Positions 1-5,738 of a stretch of DNA of 8,000 nucleotides are shown here, in pieces. Both the position numbers and the translations under genes were made by a program. The stretch spans positions 1 through 8,000 of the forward strand of contig JABJGX010000014.1 of the NCBI GenBank assembly GCA_018662075.1, read 5' to 3'. Under the pieces are notes generated by a model that worked only from the letters and a program-made list of their open reading frames with translations, did no database searches and was not told the origin of the DNA. This DNA is from Candidatus Peregrinibacteria bacterium (lineage in GTDB: Bacteria > Patescibacteriota > Gracilibacteria > Peribacterales > Peribacteraceae). Positions within the stretch are counted from its first letter, which is position 1. Each line of letters begins with the position of its first letter.

Positions 1-792
1 CTCCTCGCACTCGTCAGTTTTATAGACGACCGCCGAACCGTTCCACCAAAGCTTCGACTGTTGGTGCAAGCATTCGTTGCGTTCATCATATTTGCAACGG
101 GCTCCCGCATTTACACCCTGACAAATCCTCTTCTTGCAGACGGGTTACTGAACCTCGACACTATCGATATACCGACCTCGCTTTTTGGCCCCCTCCCCTT
201 GTGGAGTGGAGTGTTTACTATTTTCTGGCTAATGCTCTGCATGAATGCCCTTAACTGGTTCGACGGAATTCCTGGACAAGTCAGTACTCTCAGTACCATT
301 GGTTTTATTGTTATTGGTATTCTTTCCATAAGCGACAGAGTCAACCAACCAGAACTCGCACTCATCGCATTTGTCCTAGCCGGCATTGGGCTCGCAGGCC
401 TGCTCTTCGACTTCCCACCCAACCGCGTACTCATGGGCGACACTGGCGCCATGTTCTTTGGCCTTATGCTTGGCGTGCTCACCATCTACGCTGGTGGAAA
501 AGTAGCAACAGCATTTTTGGTCCTAGGCGTTCCACTCATCGACGTTTTGTTTGTCGTCATCCGCAGGCTCTCTAAAGGTACAAGTCCGCTGAAAGGAAAC
601 GACACCAACGAACATCTGCATCATCGCCTACTAGCGATCGGATGGAGCGAGCGAAAAATAATCCTCCTCACCGCAACACTTGGAACACTGTTTGGGATAA
701 CTGCACTGTTTCTCAGTACAAACGGAAAAATAGCTGCAGCCGTTACGCTCTTCGCTGTCATGCTTGGTCTGAGCAGATATTCACGCACATAA
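1..792 (+). CDS. WecA/TagO-like polyprenyl-phosphate sugar-1-phosphate transferase, 5'-truncated by the window edge
   Basis: Glycosyltransferase family 4 membrane enzyme. The family moves a sugar-1-phosphate (usually GlcNAc-1-P from UDP-GlcNAc) onto undecaprenyl phosphate to begin a lipid-linked glycan. The frame is open from base 1, so the start lies outside; 263 residues are visible. Landmarks in order: the Asp pair of FIDDR (bases 19-33), NALNWFDG (about 244-267), GDTG in a hydrophobic setting (about 436-447), and the cytoplasmic HLHHRL motif (about 613-630). HLHHRL favours the WecA/TagO/RfeT branch over MraY, which carries a different His motif. Several hydrophobic segments run throughout and the C-terminus ends with two more helices. 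The TAA stop lies in an A-run that also serves the opposing terminator. The family is clear; the exact sugar and the glycan made are not. Confidence 0.9.
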   Translation, partial: LLALVSFIDDRRTVPPKLRLLVQAFVAFIIFATGSRIYTLTNPLLADGLLNLDTIDIPTSLFGPLPLWSGVFTIFWLMLCMNALNWFDGIPGQVSTLSTIGFIVIGILSISDRVNQPELALIAFVLAGIGLAGLLFDFPPNRVLMGDTGAMFFGLMLGVLTIYAGGKVATAFLVLGVPLIDVLFVVIRRLSKGTSPLKGNDTNEHLHHRLLAIGWSERKIILLTATLGTLFGITALFLSTNGKIAAAVTLFAVMLGLSRYSRT

Positions 793-819
793 AAAAAGAC
801 GCTACTACAAGCAGCGTCT
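791..819 (-). terminator. intrinsic terminator of the desaturase gene
   Basis: A perfect 7-bp stem (AGACGCT at 797-803, AGCGTCT at 813-819, 9-nt loop) is preceded on the + strand by seven A (791-797). Read on the - strand this is a hairpin followed by a U-tract, 33 bp past the desaturase stop. A second small hairpin (GAGAGA 822-827, TCTCTC 831-836) sits just before it on the - strand. No T-run follows on the + strand, so it probably does not serve the transferase gene. Confidence 0.75.
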
Positions 820-851
820 CTGAGAGAAAATCTCTCGTGTTCCTAATCAGT

Positions 852-1706
852 CTAAGACTCCGGAGGTGCTGGTATCTTATCATTAACATCATAGATGAGA
901 TGCATTTTTTTCATGCACAAGATCACCCAGTAGGACATATCGATTTGATACCACAGAAAGCCAGCTCGTGCGTTGGTTGGATCATAGTGATGATTCCTAT
1001 GCCATCCCTCTCCATACGTTATGAGAGCAATGATTAAAGAGTTTCCACTGTGATCTTTTCCCTTCGTATTGTACGTGCGGGATCCAAAAATGTGTGTACC
1101 GCTGTTTATCAGCCATGTTGTGTGCCAAACCAGCATCGTACGAAAAAAGAATCCGTAAATAAGGAATGACATTCCCATCTCATGTCCAGCATAGAAGCGG
1201 CCCGCCCAATAAAAGAGGAAGGCAGCAGCGATATGCCACACGATATAGGTCTTGCTGAGGAAAGTGATATAGCGATCCTTACATAGTTTGGGGGAATGGT
1301 GTCTGCACAGAAGTGTCCATTCATCTTTCGGAAGACGCCTTGTCATCCAAAACATGTGAGACCACCAAAACCCATCATCGGGTGTATGCGGATCCTTCCC
1401 CGGTTCATCGGAATGTAAATGATGATCCCGGTGAACCGTCACCCATCCAAGCGGCGCGCCCTCACCAGCTAAGTTCGCAACAGTGACCATAATGAAACGC
1501 ATTATTGGCCCTGCCTTAAACGAGGCATGTGTGAGATACCGATGATAGACAACTGTGATCGACATGCAGAAAAGAGCATGTGTCACGACAAGTAGGACCA
1601 TTCCTTCCAGTGAGAAATACCGATATGCAGCAAGTAGTGCAATACCGTGGATTAACGTAAAAATGAAAATTGTGACCAAACTAGTCTTTTTATATGAATT
1701 CAGCAT
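852..1706 (-). CDS. membrane fatty-acid (acyl-CoA/acyl-lipid) delta-9-type desaturase
   Basis: Di-iron membrane desaturase of 284 aa, expected to introduce a cis double bond into a saturated acyl chain and so adjust membrane fluidity. All iron-ligand boxes are present: HRYLTH (residues 55-60), HRDHH (92-96) and HRNHH in EGWHRNHH (233-240), plus the NSGTH segment (201-205) typical of the stearoyl-CoA/DesC branch. Hydrophobic helices lie at about 10-50, 67-82, 152-170 and 178-200. The length fits bacterial DesC-type enzymes, with no fused cytochrome b5. The ATG start is supported by AAAGG seven bases upstream (1714-1718). It follows the M23 gene on the same strand after 97 bp. Whether the substrate is CoA-, ACP- or lipid-bound cannot be told from sequence. 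The electron donor is not encoded here. Confidence 0.93.
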   Translation of the reverse strand: MLNSYKKTSLVTIFIFTLIHGIALLAAYRYFSLEGMVLLVVTHALFCMSITVVYHRYLTHASFKAGPIMRFIMVTVANLAGEGAPLGWVTVHRDHHLHSDEPGKDPHTPDDGFWWSHMFWMTRRLPKDEWTLLCRHHSPKLCKDRYITFLSKTYIVWHIAAAFLFYWAGRFYAGHEMGMSFLIYGFFFRTMLVWHTTWLINSGTHIFGSRTYNTKGKDHSGNSLIIALITYGEGWHRNHHYDPTNARAGFLWYQIDMSYWVILCMKKMHLIYDVNDKIPAPPES

Positions 1707-1713
1707 TGAATTG

Positions 1714-1718
1714 CCTTT
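1714..1718 (-). promoter_or_regulatory. ribosome binding site of the desaturase
   Basis: AAAGG on the - strand, 7 nt before the ATG. It is the clearest Shine-Dalgarno-like sequence in the window and fixes the desaturase start. Confidence 0.6.
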
Positions 1719-1780
1719 CGATAGGTGTTAAAGATCAGGAACCCCTGAATAATACTGTTATACACTATAACTACGCCACG

Positions 1781-1805
1781 AAAACATCACTATTTTACCC
1801 GTGAT
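1781..1805 (-). terminator. weak candidate terminator after the M23 gene
   Basis: On the - strand ATCAC (1805-1801) can pair with GTGAT (1790-1786) across a 10-nt loop, followed by GTTTT. The stem is short and overlaps the stop codon, so it may terminate only partly, leaving some read-through into the desaturase. The 97-bp gap also holds a small TCAGG/CCTGA hairpin (1735-1748). I see no convincing promoter there beyond AT-rich -10-like strings. Confidence 0.3.
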
Positions 1806-3283
1806 TAGCGATTATATTGCATCGGACGACTGATGATGTCGAACGGCAACACCTTCACCACAACAGTTCTACGACCACGTGGAAGCATATGCACTGTTAC
1901 TTCTCCGTTAATGAAGTCGAGAGGAGAAATAGTTGAAGGGCGGAACTCGGCTTCTCCGTATGCAGGACGCAGGACCAAGTCTCTATCCAAACGAGGATTT
2001 GTAACGGTATTTCCATCGCTATCAAGCAGTGTGATTCGTATCTTCTCCCAACCACGACCAGTGAAGTATCCATCATGACTAATTTCCACTGATGATACGA
2101 TTCCACGAGCACCCTCTACCACCGTCTGGTCAGATGCAATTTGGCGAACTACAACCACTGGATCTAGAGCAGATGCCACGAGCCCCGTTGCCTGATTTGA
2201 GGATGCAATAACCTGCCTGCTATCACGCTGGGCAATACGCTCTCGTACTCGCTGCTCTCTACGAGACTGAAGACGAGCGATTATTGTTTTCTGACTAAGT
2301 TCTTCCACCTGAGTAGGAACAGAAGCTCTTGCAACTCTTACTGCCTGCGTTCGACTAGTATCGATTCGACGTGGAGCAACAACATCCTGTGGATTAGTTG
2401 CCCTCTGACTTCGACGAGACTCCGTACGTGCAACCAAAGTTGATGGCTGCTCTAGTGGACTGAACTGACTCTGTACGTAAAGCATTGGGTGCACAGTGAA
2501 TGCGTATCCATCAGACTGACTGGTAGGATAGTATGGGTGGAATGGTGCATTTTCTCTGTCTATCTGGAAGTGAAGGTGTGGACCAGTAGACTTTCCGGTA
2601 TTTCCAGAAAGCGCGATGGTATTCCCCTTCTGCACCAAGTCACCTTTGTTCACATAAAAAGAACTCAAGTGAGCATATGTTGTATAGAGCATTGTTGTTT
2701 TCTTTGTAGGACTTTCTGGATCTGGAACTTCTGGATGCTCGATGACCACGTATTTTCCGTATCCTCGTGGCTGGTCTCCAACAGCGATAACTCGTCCATT
2801 CATAGCAGTGAGAACCGGTGTTCCAACTGGAACACGAATGTCGATACCATTATGCATACCAGAACCTTCTGTTGTCTTTTCATAGCTACTCATGTGGCCC
2901 ATAGAAAAGAGTGAATCTCTTCCTGTTCCAGACTGATATGTCGGGAGATCACGATGACAGCTCTCTGGTGCCTGACGGTACGTATGCACTTTGTAGTCTC
3001 CTCCGAAGTCTGCCCAACATGAATAGTCAATCACATTCTCTACTGGAAGCACTGTTCCCATATATGCAATTTGTGTGTTATCTTCGCCGCCTAGAACAGA
3101 AGCAAAAAATGCATACATTCCATGCTGACCTACCATATTACCAGTCACAAACATAAACACAGAAAGTGTTGCGATCCAGAATGACGTCCTCTGCTTTAAA
3201 TAAAAAATCGCATGGGGTTCTTTTTTCTTATGGATATGGTTATGCTTAAAGCCGACTTGTTTATGTGATAATGTATTTTTCAT
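1805..3283 (-). CDS. membrane-anchored M23 (LytM) family peptidoglycan endopeptidase
   Basis: Protein of 492 aa predicted to cut peptide cross-links in peptidoglycan outside the membrane. A basic, His/Lys-rich cytoplasmic N-terminus (1-32) is followed by a hydrophobic anchor (about 34-64). The M23 domain covers roughly 125-270 with its zinc and catalytic residues: H144 and D148 in HNGID, H205 in YAHL, and H236/H238 in HLHF. Residues 281-390 form a basic, Arg/Gln-rich low-complexity linker containing a likely helix. Residues about 391-490 look beta-rich, with alternating hydrophobics resembling an Ig/invasin-like fold; this last point is inference. The ATG start lies just past a strong promoter, with a leader too short for a Shine-Dalgarno. 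It is divergent from tsaE. The enzymatic domain looks intact, so it is probably an active hydrolase for growth or division. Confidence 0.9.
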   Translation of the reverse strand: MKNTLSHKQVGFKHNHIHKKKEPHAIFYLKQRTSFWIATLSVFMFVTGNMVGQHGMYAFFASVLGGEDNTQIAYMGTVLPVENVIDYSCWADFGGDYKVHTYRQAPESCHRDLPTYQSGTGRDSLFSMGHMSSYEKTTEGSGMHNGIDIRVPVGTPVLTAMNGRVIAVGDQPRGYGKYVVIEHPEVPDPESPTKKTTMLYTTYAHLSSFYVNKGDLVQKGNTIALSGNTGKSTGPHLHFQIDRENAPFHPYYPTSQSDGYAFTVHPMLYVQSQFSPLEQPSTLVARTESRRSQRATNPQDVVAPRRIDTSRTQAVRVARASVPTQVEELSQKTIIARLQSRREQRVRERIAQRDSRQVIASSNQATGLVASALDPVVVVRQIASDQTVVEGARGIVSSVEISHDGYFTGRGWEKIRITLLDSDGNTVTNPRLDRDLVLRPAYGEAEFRPSTISPLDFINGEVTVHMLPRGRRTVVVKVLPFDIISRPMQYNR

Positions 3284-3303
3284 GTATATTTGTATTCATA
3301 TAT

Positions 3304-3332
3304 ATTTTACCATCTTTTCGTACTTTTGACAA
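3304..3332 (-). promoter_or_regulatory. sigma-70-type promoter of the M23 gene
   Basis: On the - strand: -35 TTGTCA (3332-3327, 5 of 6 to consensus), a 17-bp spacer, and -10 TAAAAT (3309-3304, 5 of 6). Transcription should begin near 3297, giving a leader of about 13 nt without Shine-Dalgarno. The -35 box overlaps the A of the divergent tsaE ATG, so tsaE's own promoter must overlap the M23 coding region or this same 48-bp gap. Confidence 0.7.
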
Positions 3333-4327
3333 TGGTTGATACAACAACAATATGGCTAGCAGATGCTGATTCAACCCATTTGTGCGGAAAATCGCTAGCT
3401 CACACCTTATATGGCAAATATTTGACCATAGGCCTCAACGGAGACCTAGGAGCGGGTAAAACCACATTTTTGCAGGGATTTTTGAAAGAACTTGGAGTTT
3501 CAGACGAGATCACGAGTCCAACCTATGCTCTTGAGCAGCGGTATAACTCCCCTATCGCAGATATCATTCATATTGACCTTTACCGTCTCAAAGAGAAACA
3601 GGCCAAAGAACTACTCACTCAAACAGACGATTTTGAAGGAATCAGATGTGTAGAATGGATAGAGAAAGCTGGTACAAATGACATGTGCGATATCGTAATT
3701 TCACTTGCCGATGGCAAAGATGGAGGCCGGGATATCAACATAGAATTCCGCGATATGAGCTACCCCACAAAAGAGCAGATTCTAGGATGGAGAGAAGACA
3801 TGAGCCTACCACCCCATATCTGTAATCACTGTGATGCAGTGGCAAAATTTGCCACATCATTTGGGCAAAACCTCTTAAAGCACGGCGTCATTATCCGACC
3901 AGGAGCATTACATACAGCAGGCCTTATTCACGACCTTATGCGATTTGTAGACTTTAAAGATGGGTCTACGAAAGAAGACTCTAAGGAAGACCGGAGCATC
4001 TGGAACACGTGGAAATTGCAGTATCCAGGACTTCATCACGAGGATGCTTGCGCAGCATTCTTAGAAGAACACGGTCACAATGCATTTGCGACTATAGTCC
4101 GAACACACGGTCTTGGTTCTCATTCCGGCCCTCTAAACACCATTGAACAAAAGCTTCTCTTCTACTCTGATAAACGTGTCGCAGAGGACGTTGTCGTAAC
4201 ACTTCAGGAACGATTCGACGATTTTACCATTCGATATGGAAATGGGAATAAGTCTGAAGAGGGTGAAATCTGGCTTAAAGGCTCTTTAGAGCTAGAGAAA
4301 GAACTAACCGGTCTTTGTGACTTTTGA
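3332..4327 (+). CDS. tsaE: TsaE-family ATPase (tRNA t6A37 synthesis) fused to an HD-domain phosphohydrolase-like module
   Basis: TsaE is the ATPase that works with TsaB/TsaD/TsaC to make threonylcarbamoyl-adenosine at A37 of ANN-decoding tRNAs. Residues 1-145 carry its signature: Walker A GDLGAGKTT (37-45), TSPTYAL (61-67), IDLYRL (81-86) and CVEWIEK (106-112). Normal TsaE ends at about 140-160 aa, but this frame continues without interruption to 331 aa. Residues about 158-300 form an HD-type metal phosphohydrolase domain: H162, H166, the H200-D201 doublet in AGLIHDL, HHED (235-238) and YSDKRV (D280). I chose ATG 3332; a TTG at 3290 would add 14 hydrophobic residues over the divergent promoter and is unlikely. 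The gene ends with TGA followed at once by TAG. The HD substrate is unknown; HD proteins often act on nucleotides. Confidence 0.88.
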   Translation: MVDTTTIWLADADSTHLCGKSLAHTLYGKYLTIGLNGDLGAGKTTFLQGFLKELGVSDEITSPTYALEQRYNSPIADIIHIDLYRLKEKQAKELLTQTDDFEGIRCVEWIEKAGTNDMCDIVISLADGKDGGRDINIEFRDMSYPTKEQILGWREDMSLPPHICNHCDAVAKFATSFGQNLLKHGVIIRPGALHTAGLIHDLMRFVDFKDGSTKEDSKEDRSIWNTWKLQYPGLHHEDACAAFLEEHGHNAFATIVRTHGLGSHSGPLNTIEQKLLFYSDKRVAEDVVVTLQERFDDFTIRYGNGNKSEEGEIWLKGSLELEKELTGLCDF

Positions 4328-4339
4328 TAGATCAAAAGT
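4320..4339. repeat. perfect hairpin across the tsaE stop codon
   Basis: ACTTTTGA (4320-4327) and TCAAAAGT (4332-4339) form an 8-bp stem with a 4-nt loop that includes the TGA stop. No U-tract follows on either strand, so it is not a classic intrinsic terminator. It may protect the 3' end of the message or be one edge of the structured element in this gap. A similar hairpin lies at the other edge (4612-4631). Confidence 0.5.
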
Positions 4340-4367
4340 AACTTCGCTATTTCTCTTGTACTCCTGC

Positions 4368-4559
4368 TGTGCGTACCCTCAACCAAGTCAGCAGAGCTGC
4401 TTGGCATTCGGGCACTATAAAAGAATATAAATGGCTATTCTTTTCGCTCAGACAAACGCAACTAACAGACAGTCGTCCAGCCGCTGTAGTATGGACGAAG
4501 ATCACACCGCTTCACTCTCAAGAGCTAAGCTCCGCAGAGACTTAGTCGAGGAACGCACA
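4368..4559. ncRNA. candidate structured RNA in the tsaE/hypothetical convergent gap (family and strand unknown)
   Basis: The 315-bp convergent gap 4328-4642 has no recognisable protein gene but many nested complementary segments. A long-range helix joins TGTGCGT (4368-4374) to ACGCACA (4553-4559), continued by CCTC (4377-4380) with GAGG (4548-4551). Inside it lie four local hairpins: CCAAG-CAG/CTG-CTTGG (4383-4404), a 9-bp AAAAGAATA/TATTCTTTT stem (4419-4444), a 7-bp TCGTCCA/TGGACGA stem with a 12-nt loop (4473-4498), and TCTC-GAGC/GCTC-GAGA (4516-4540). I found no tmRNA, RNase P, SRP or tRNA signature on either strand, so no family is claimed. The alternatives are terminators and 3' UTR structure, or a chance pattern. 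Confidence 0.33.
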
Positions 4560-4611
4560 AAACCGCTCTCTTATTATTTCTTCGTTCATATCAGTGGCTA
4601 AGATTTTTGGT

Positions 4612-4631
4612 AACTTTTCATCTGAAAAGTT
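4612..4631. repeat. perfect hairpin at the far edge of the convergent gap
   Basis: AACTTTTC (4612-4619) and GAAAAGTT (4624-4631) form an 8-bp stem with a 4-nt loop, 11 bp past the stop of the - strand hypothetical gene. It could mark the end of that transcript, although no U-tract follows it on the - strand. It resembles the hairpin at 4320-4339. Confidence 0.45.
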
Positions 4632-4642
4632 GCAAATATTGA

Positions 4643-4909
4643 TTACTGCCCTAATGCCTCCTCTATAGCATTTCGAGCCTCAAGAGAAACAGATGTGAAA
4701 CCATCCCCTATTTCCTCTTGCATAAGGATCTTATACCCCGCATCTCGTGCTTCAATAATCTTATGCATGACATTTGGAAAACTTCCTCGTCCAGAAATTC
4801 CGAGTCCATCAAATTTTTCAGACAAAAACCACGAAATACCCTGCACATCATTTCGTTGTGAAATAGATCTCCGAAGTTTTAATGTTTTACCTGCCACAGG
4901 CAGGAACAC
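4643..4909 (-). CDS. small hypothetical protein, second gene of a two-gene operon
   Basis: I do not recognise this protein. It has 88 residues if read from GTG at 4909, is soluble, and has no signal peptide. The C-terminal half (about 45-87) looks like two amphipathic helices around a short Gly/Thr-containing segment (EEIGDGFTSVS). The GTG is 12 bp after the stop of the upstream membrane-protein gene, with purine-rich GAAGAAAG before it as a possible weak ribosome site, so the two are probably co-transcribed. Codons 3-7 are made by a perfect palindrome (4890-4904), which may have altered the N-terminus. The true start could then be internal (for example GTG encoding residue 22). Coding nature is supported by the long frame, the operon position and neighbour-like codon use, but remains moderate. 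Confidence 0.6.
   Translation of the reverse strand: MFLPVAGKTLKLRRSISQRNDVQGISWFLSEKFDGLGISGRGSFPNVMHKIIEARDAGYKILMQEEIGDGFTSVSLEARNAIEEALGQ
4890..4904. repeat. GC-rich palindrome (REP-like) at the 5' end of the small hypothetical gene
   Basis: CCTGCC (4890-4895), ACA, GGCAGG (4899-4904): a perfect 6-bp stem with a 3-nt loop, clearly more GC-rich than its surroundings. It looks like a short interspersed palindrome. Only one copy is in this window, so the repeat status is inference. Confidence 0.45.
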
Positions 4910-4921
4910 TACGCTTTCTTC

Positions 4922-5512
4922 TTATATTCTCCAAGGAATCAACTCCTCTGAAAGTATATGCTTCACCGTGTCAAAATCAATACTCATAAGAGGTGCAGCA
5001 AATACGATGAGGAATAGTGACAGCCCACAGAAGTAGAAACACATCTGATCAAGACCAGACCATCCTTTTCTATGCTGTGGATGAACAGTATCAAGGTAAT
5101 GATGCAGATGAGCAACTATCTTCAAGAAATGATGCAAAATCTTAAGTTTTGGCACAAGGAGCGCTGCCATTCGGATAATCGTAATTTCTGCTCTCATCAA
5201 TCCAGAGACACTTGCAACACCTCCAACGCTGTGATGCAAATACAGCGAGAATACGATACCAACCATCAGAAGCGTCACGTCTACCAAGCTTTCCCGAACA
5301 ATTCCTTCAATAGTTTGCCTACGTGTCATCCCATGTTTTTCACGATACTTAAACCAGTCGAGTGCCATGTGTGCAACCACTAGTAGTCCGAATGCTCCGA
5401 GGTTAAAGAACCCTGCACTTAAGAATGCAAGAACAAGATACATTGCGTGAAAAGCAACGAGATCGTCGTGCTCGTGGGCAAAGTGTTTCAAAGATGTATT
5501 AAGAGTGTTCAT
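4922..5512 (-). CDS. histidine-rich multi-pass membrane protein of unknown function
   Basis: Unrecognised 196-aa integral membrane protein. Hydrophobic segments lie at about 20-50, 76-95, 105-121 and 157-175, which suggests four membrane helices. It is rich in histidine: H10, H13, H15, H22, H48, H60, H93-94, H127-128, H135, H137-138, H144 and H147. The most motif-like stretch is AHMALDWFKYREKHG (47-61) at the end of the first helix, with D52, K55 and R57. The His pattern might bind metal, but no known metalloenzyme motif is recognised. The ATG start follows a strong promoter with a leader of about 10 nt. The stop is 12 bp before the small hypothetical gene, so both form one operon. It is likely a lineage-specific family. 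Confidence 0.8.
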   Translation of the reverse strand: MNTLNTSLKHFAHEHDDLVAFHAMYLVLAFLSAGFFNLGAFGLLVVAHMALDWFKYREKHGMTRRQTIEGIVRESLVDVTLLMVGIVFSLYLHHSVGGVASVSGLMRAEITIIRMAALLVPKLKILHHFLKIVAHLHHYLDTVHPQHRKGWSGLDQMCFYFCGLSLFLIVFAAPLMSIDFDTVKHILSEELIPWRI

Positions 5513-5528
5513 ATGTATTTGTATGTAT

Positions 5529-5557
5529 ATTATAGTATATTTTAAGTATTATGGCAA
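5529..5557 (-). promoter_or_regulatory. sigma-70-type promoter of the membrane-protein operon
   Basis: On the - strand: -35 TTGCCA (5557-5552, 5 of 6), a 17-bp spacer, and a perfect -10 TATAAT (5534-5529). The expected start point near 5522 gives a leader of roughly 10 nt with no Shine-Dalgarno. The leader shares ATACAAATA, 3 nt before the ATG, with the M23 gene. Confidence 0.8.
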
Positions 5558-5603
5558 TATTCAAATACAGTAGGAAGAATAATATCTGTGATACTATTTA
5601 TGC

Positions 5604-5738
5604 ATGCCTGACACTCCAGAAACACCCGACGTACACATCCATACAATTGAAGAGGCTAAAGCTGCTGATGAAGGCCTTGTGAAACAAGACATACAAAATG
5701 ACCTCCGAAACCTCCAGAAGCAACTAGACGTTGCCTAA
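5604..5738 (+). CDS. 44-aa acidic hypothetical protein (small gene)
   Basis: Short intact frame from ATG 5604 to TAA 5738, with an in-frame TGA just upstream (5589-5591) that fixes this start. The product is hydrophilic and acidic. It has a Pro/Asp/Glu/Thr-rich N-terminus (1-10) and a helical remainder, where I30, L34, L37 and L41 show 4-3-4 spacing suggesting a short coiled coil or helix-mediated dimer. There is no membrane segment or signal peptide and no Shine-Dalgarno, as with several neighbours. Its last three bases overlap the reverse complement of the miaA stop codon by two bases, so the genes converge tail to tail. It is not recognised; it may be a small regulatory or structural protein. 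Composition looks protein-like, but at 44 codons chance cannot be excluded. Confidence 0.55.
   Translation: MPDTPETPDVHIHTIEEAKAADEGLVKQDIQNDLRNLQKQLDVA

Noticed and set aside
1833..3156. Long open frames on the + strand opposite the M23 gene
   Set aside because: The opposite strand encodes a well-recognised M23 protein with intact catalytic residues. The antisense frames have no family features or start signals.
3290..3331. TTG start giving tsaE 14 more residues
   Set aside because: It would make a hydrophobic leader (about MYSYIFYHLFVLLT) not known in TsaE and would read across the divergent M23 promoter. ATG 3332 matches the usual TsaE N-terminus.
3326..3331. Perfect TTGACA -35 box on the + strand just before the tsaE ATG
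   Set aside because: A promoter using it would start transcription inside tsaE, past the ATG, and the 17-bp-spaced hexamer is a poor -10. It is the complement side of the M23 -35 box.
4431..4601. 56-codon + strand frame within the convergent gap
   Set aside because: Its ATG lies in a hairpin loop, there is no ribosome site, and the composition (Ser/Arg-rich, no clear hydrophobic core) does not look like a protein. The nested stems explain the region better.
4328..4642. tmRNA, RNase P RNA, SRP RNA or 6S RNA in the gap
   Set aside because: No tRNA-like T-arm or CCA end, no GAGGAAAGUC/ACAGAA RNase P core, no SRP GGAAGG-AGCAGCC core. The branched layout does not fit the 6S rod.
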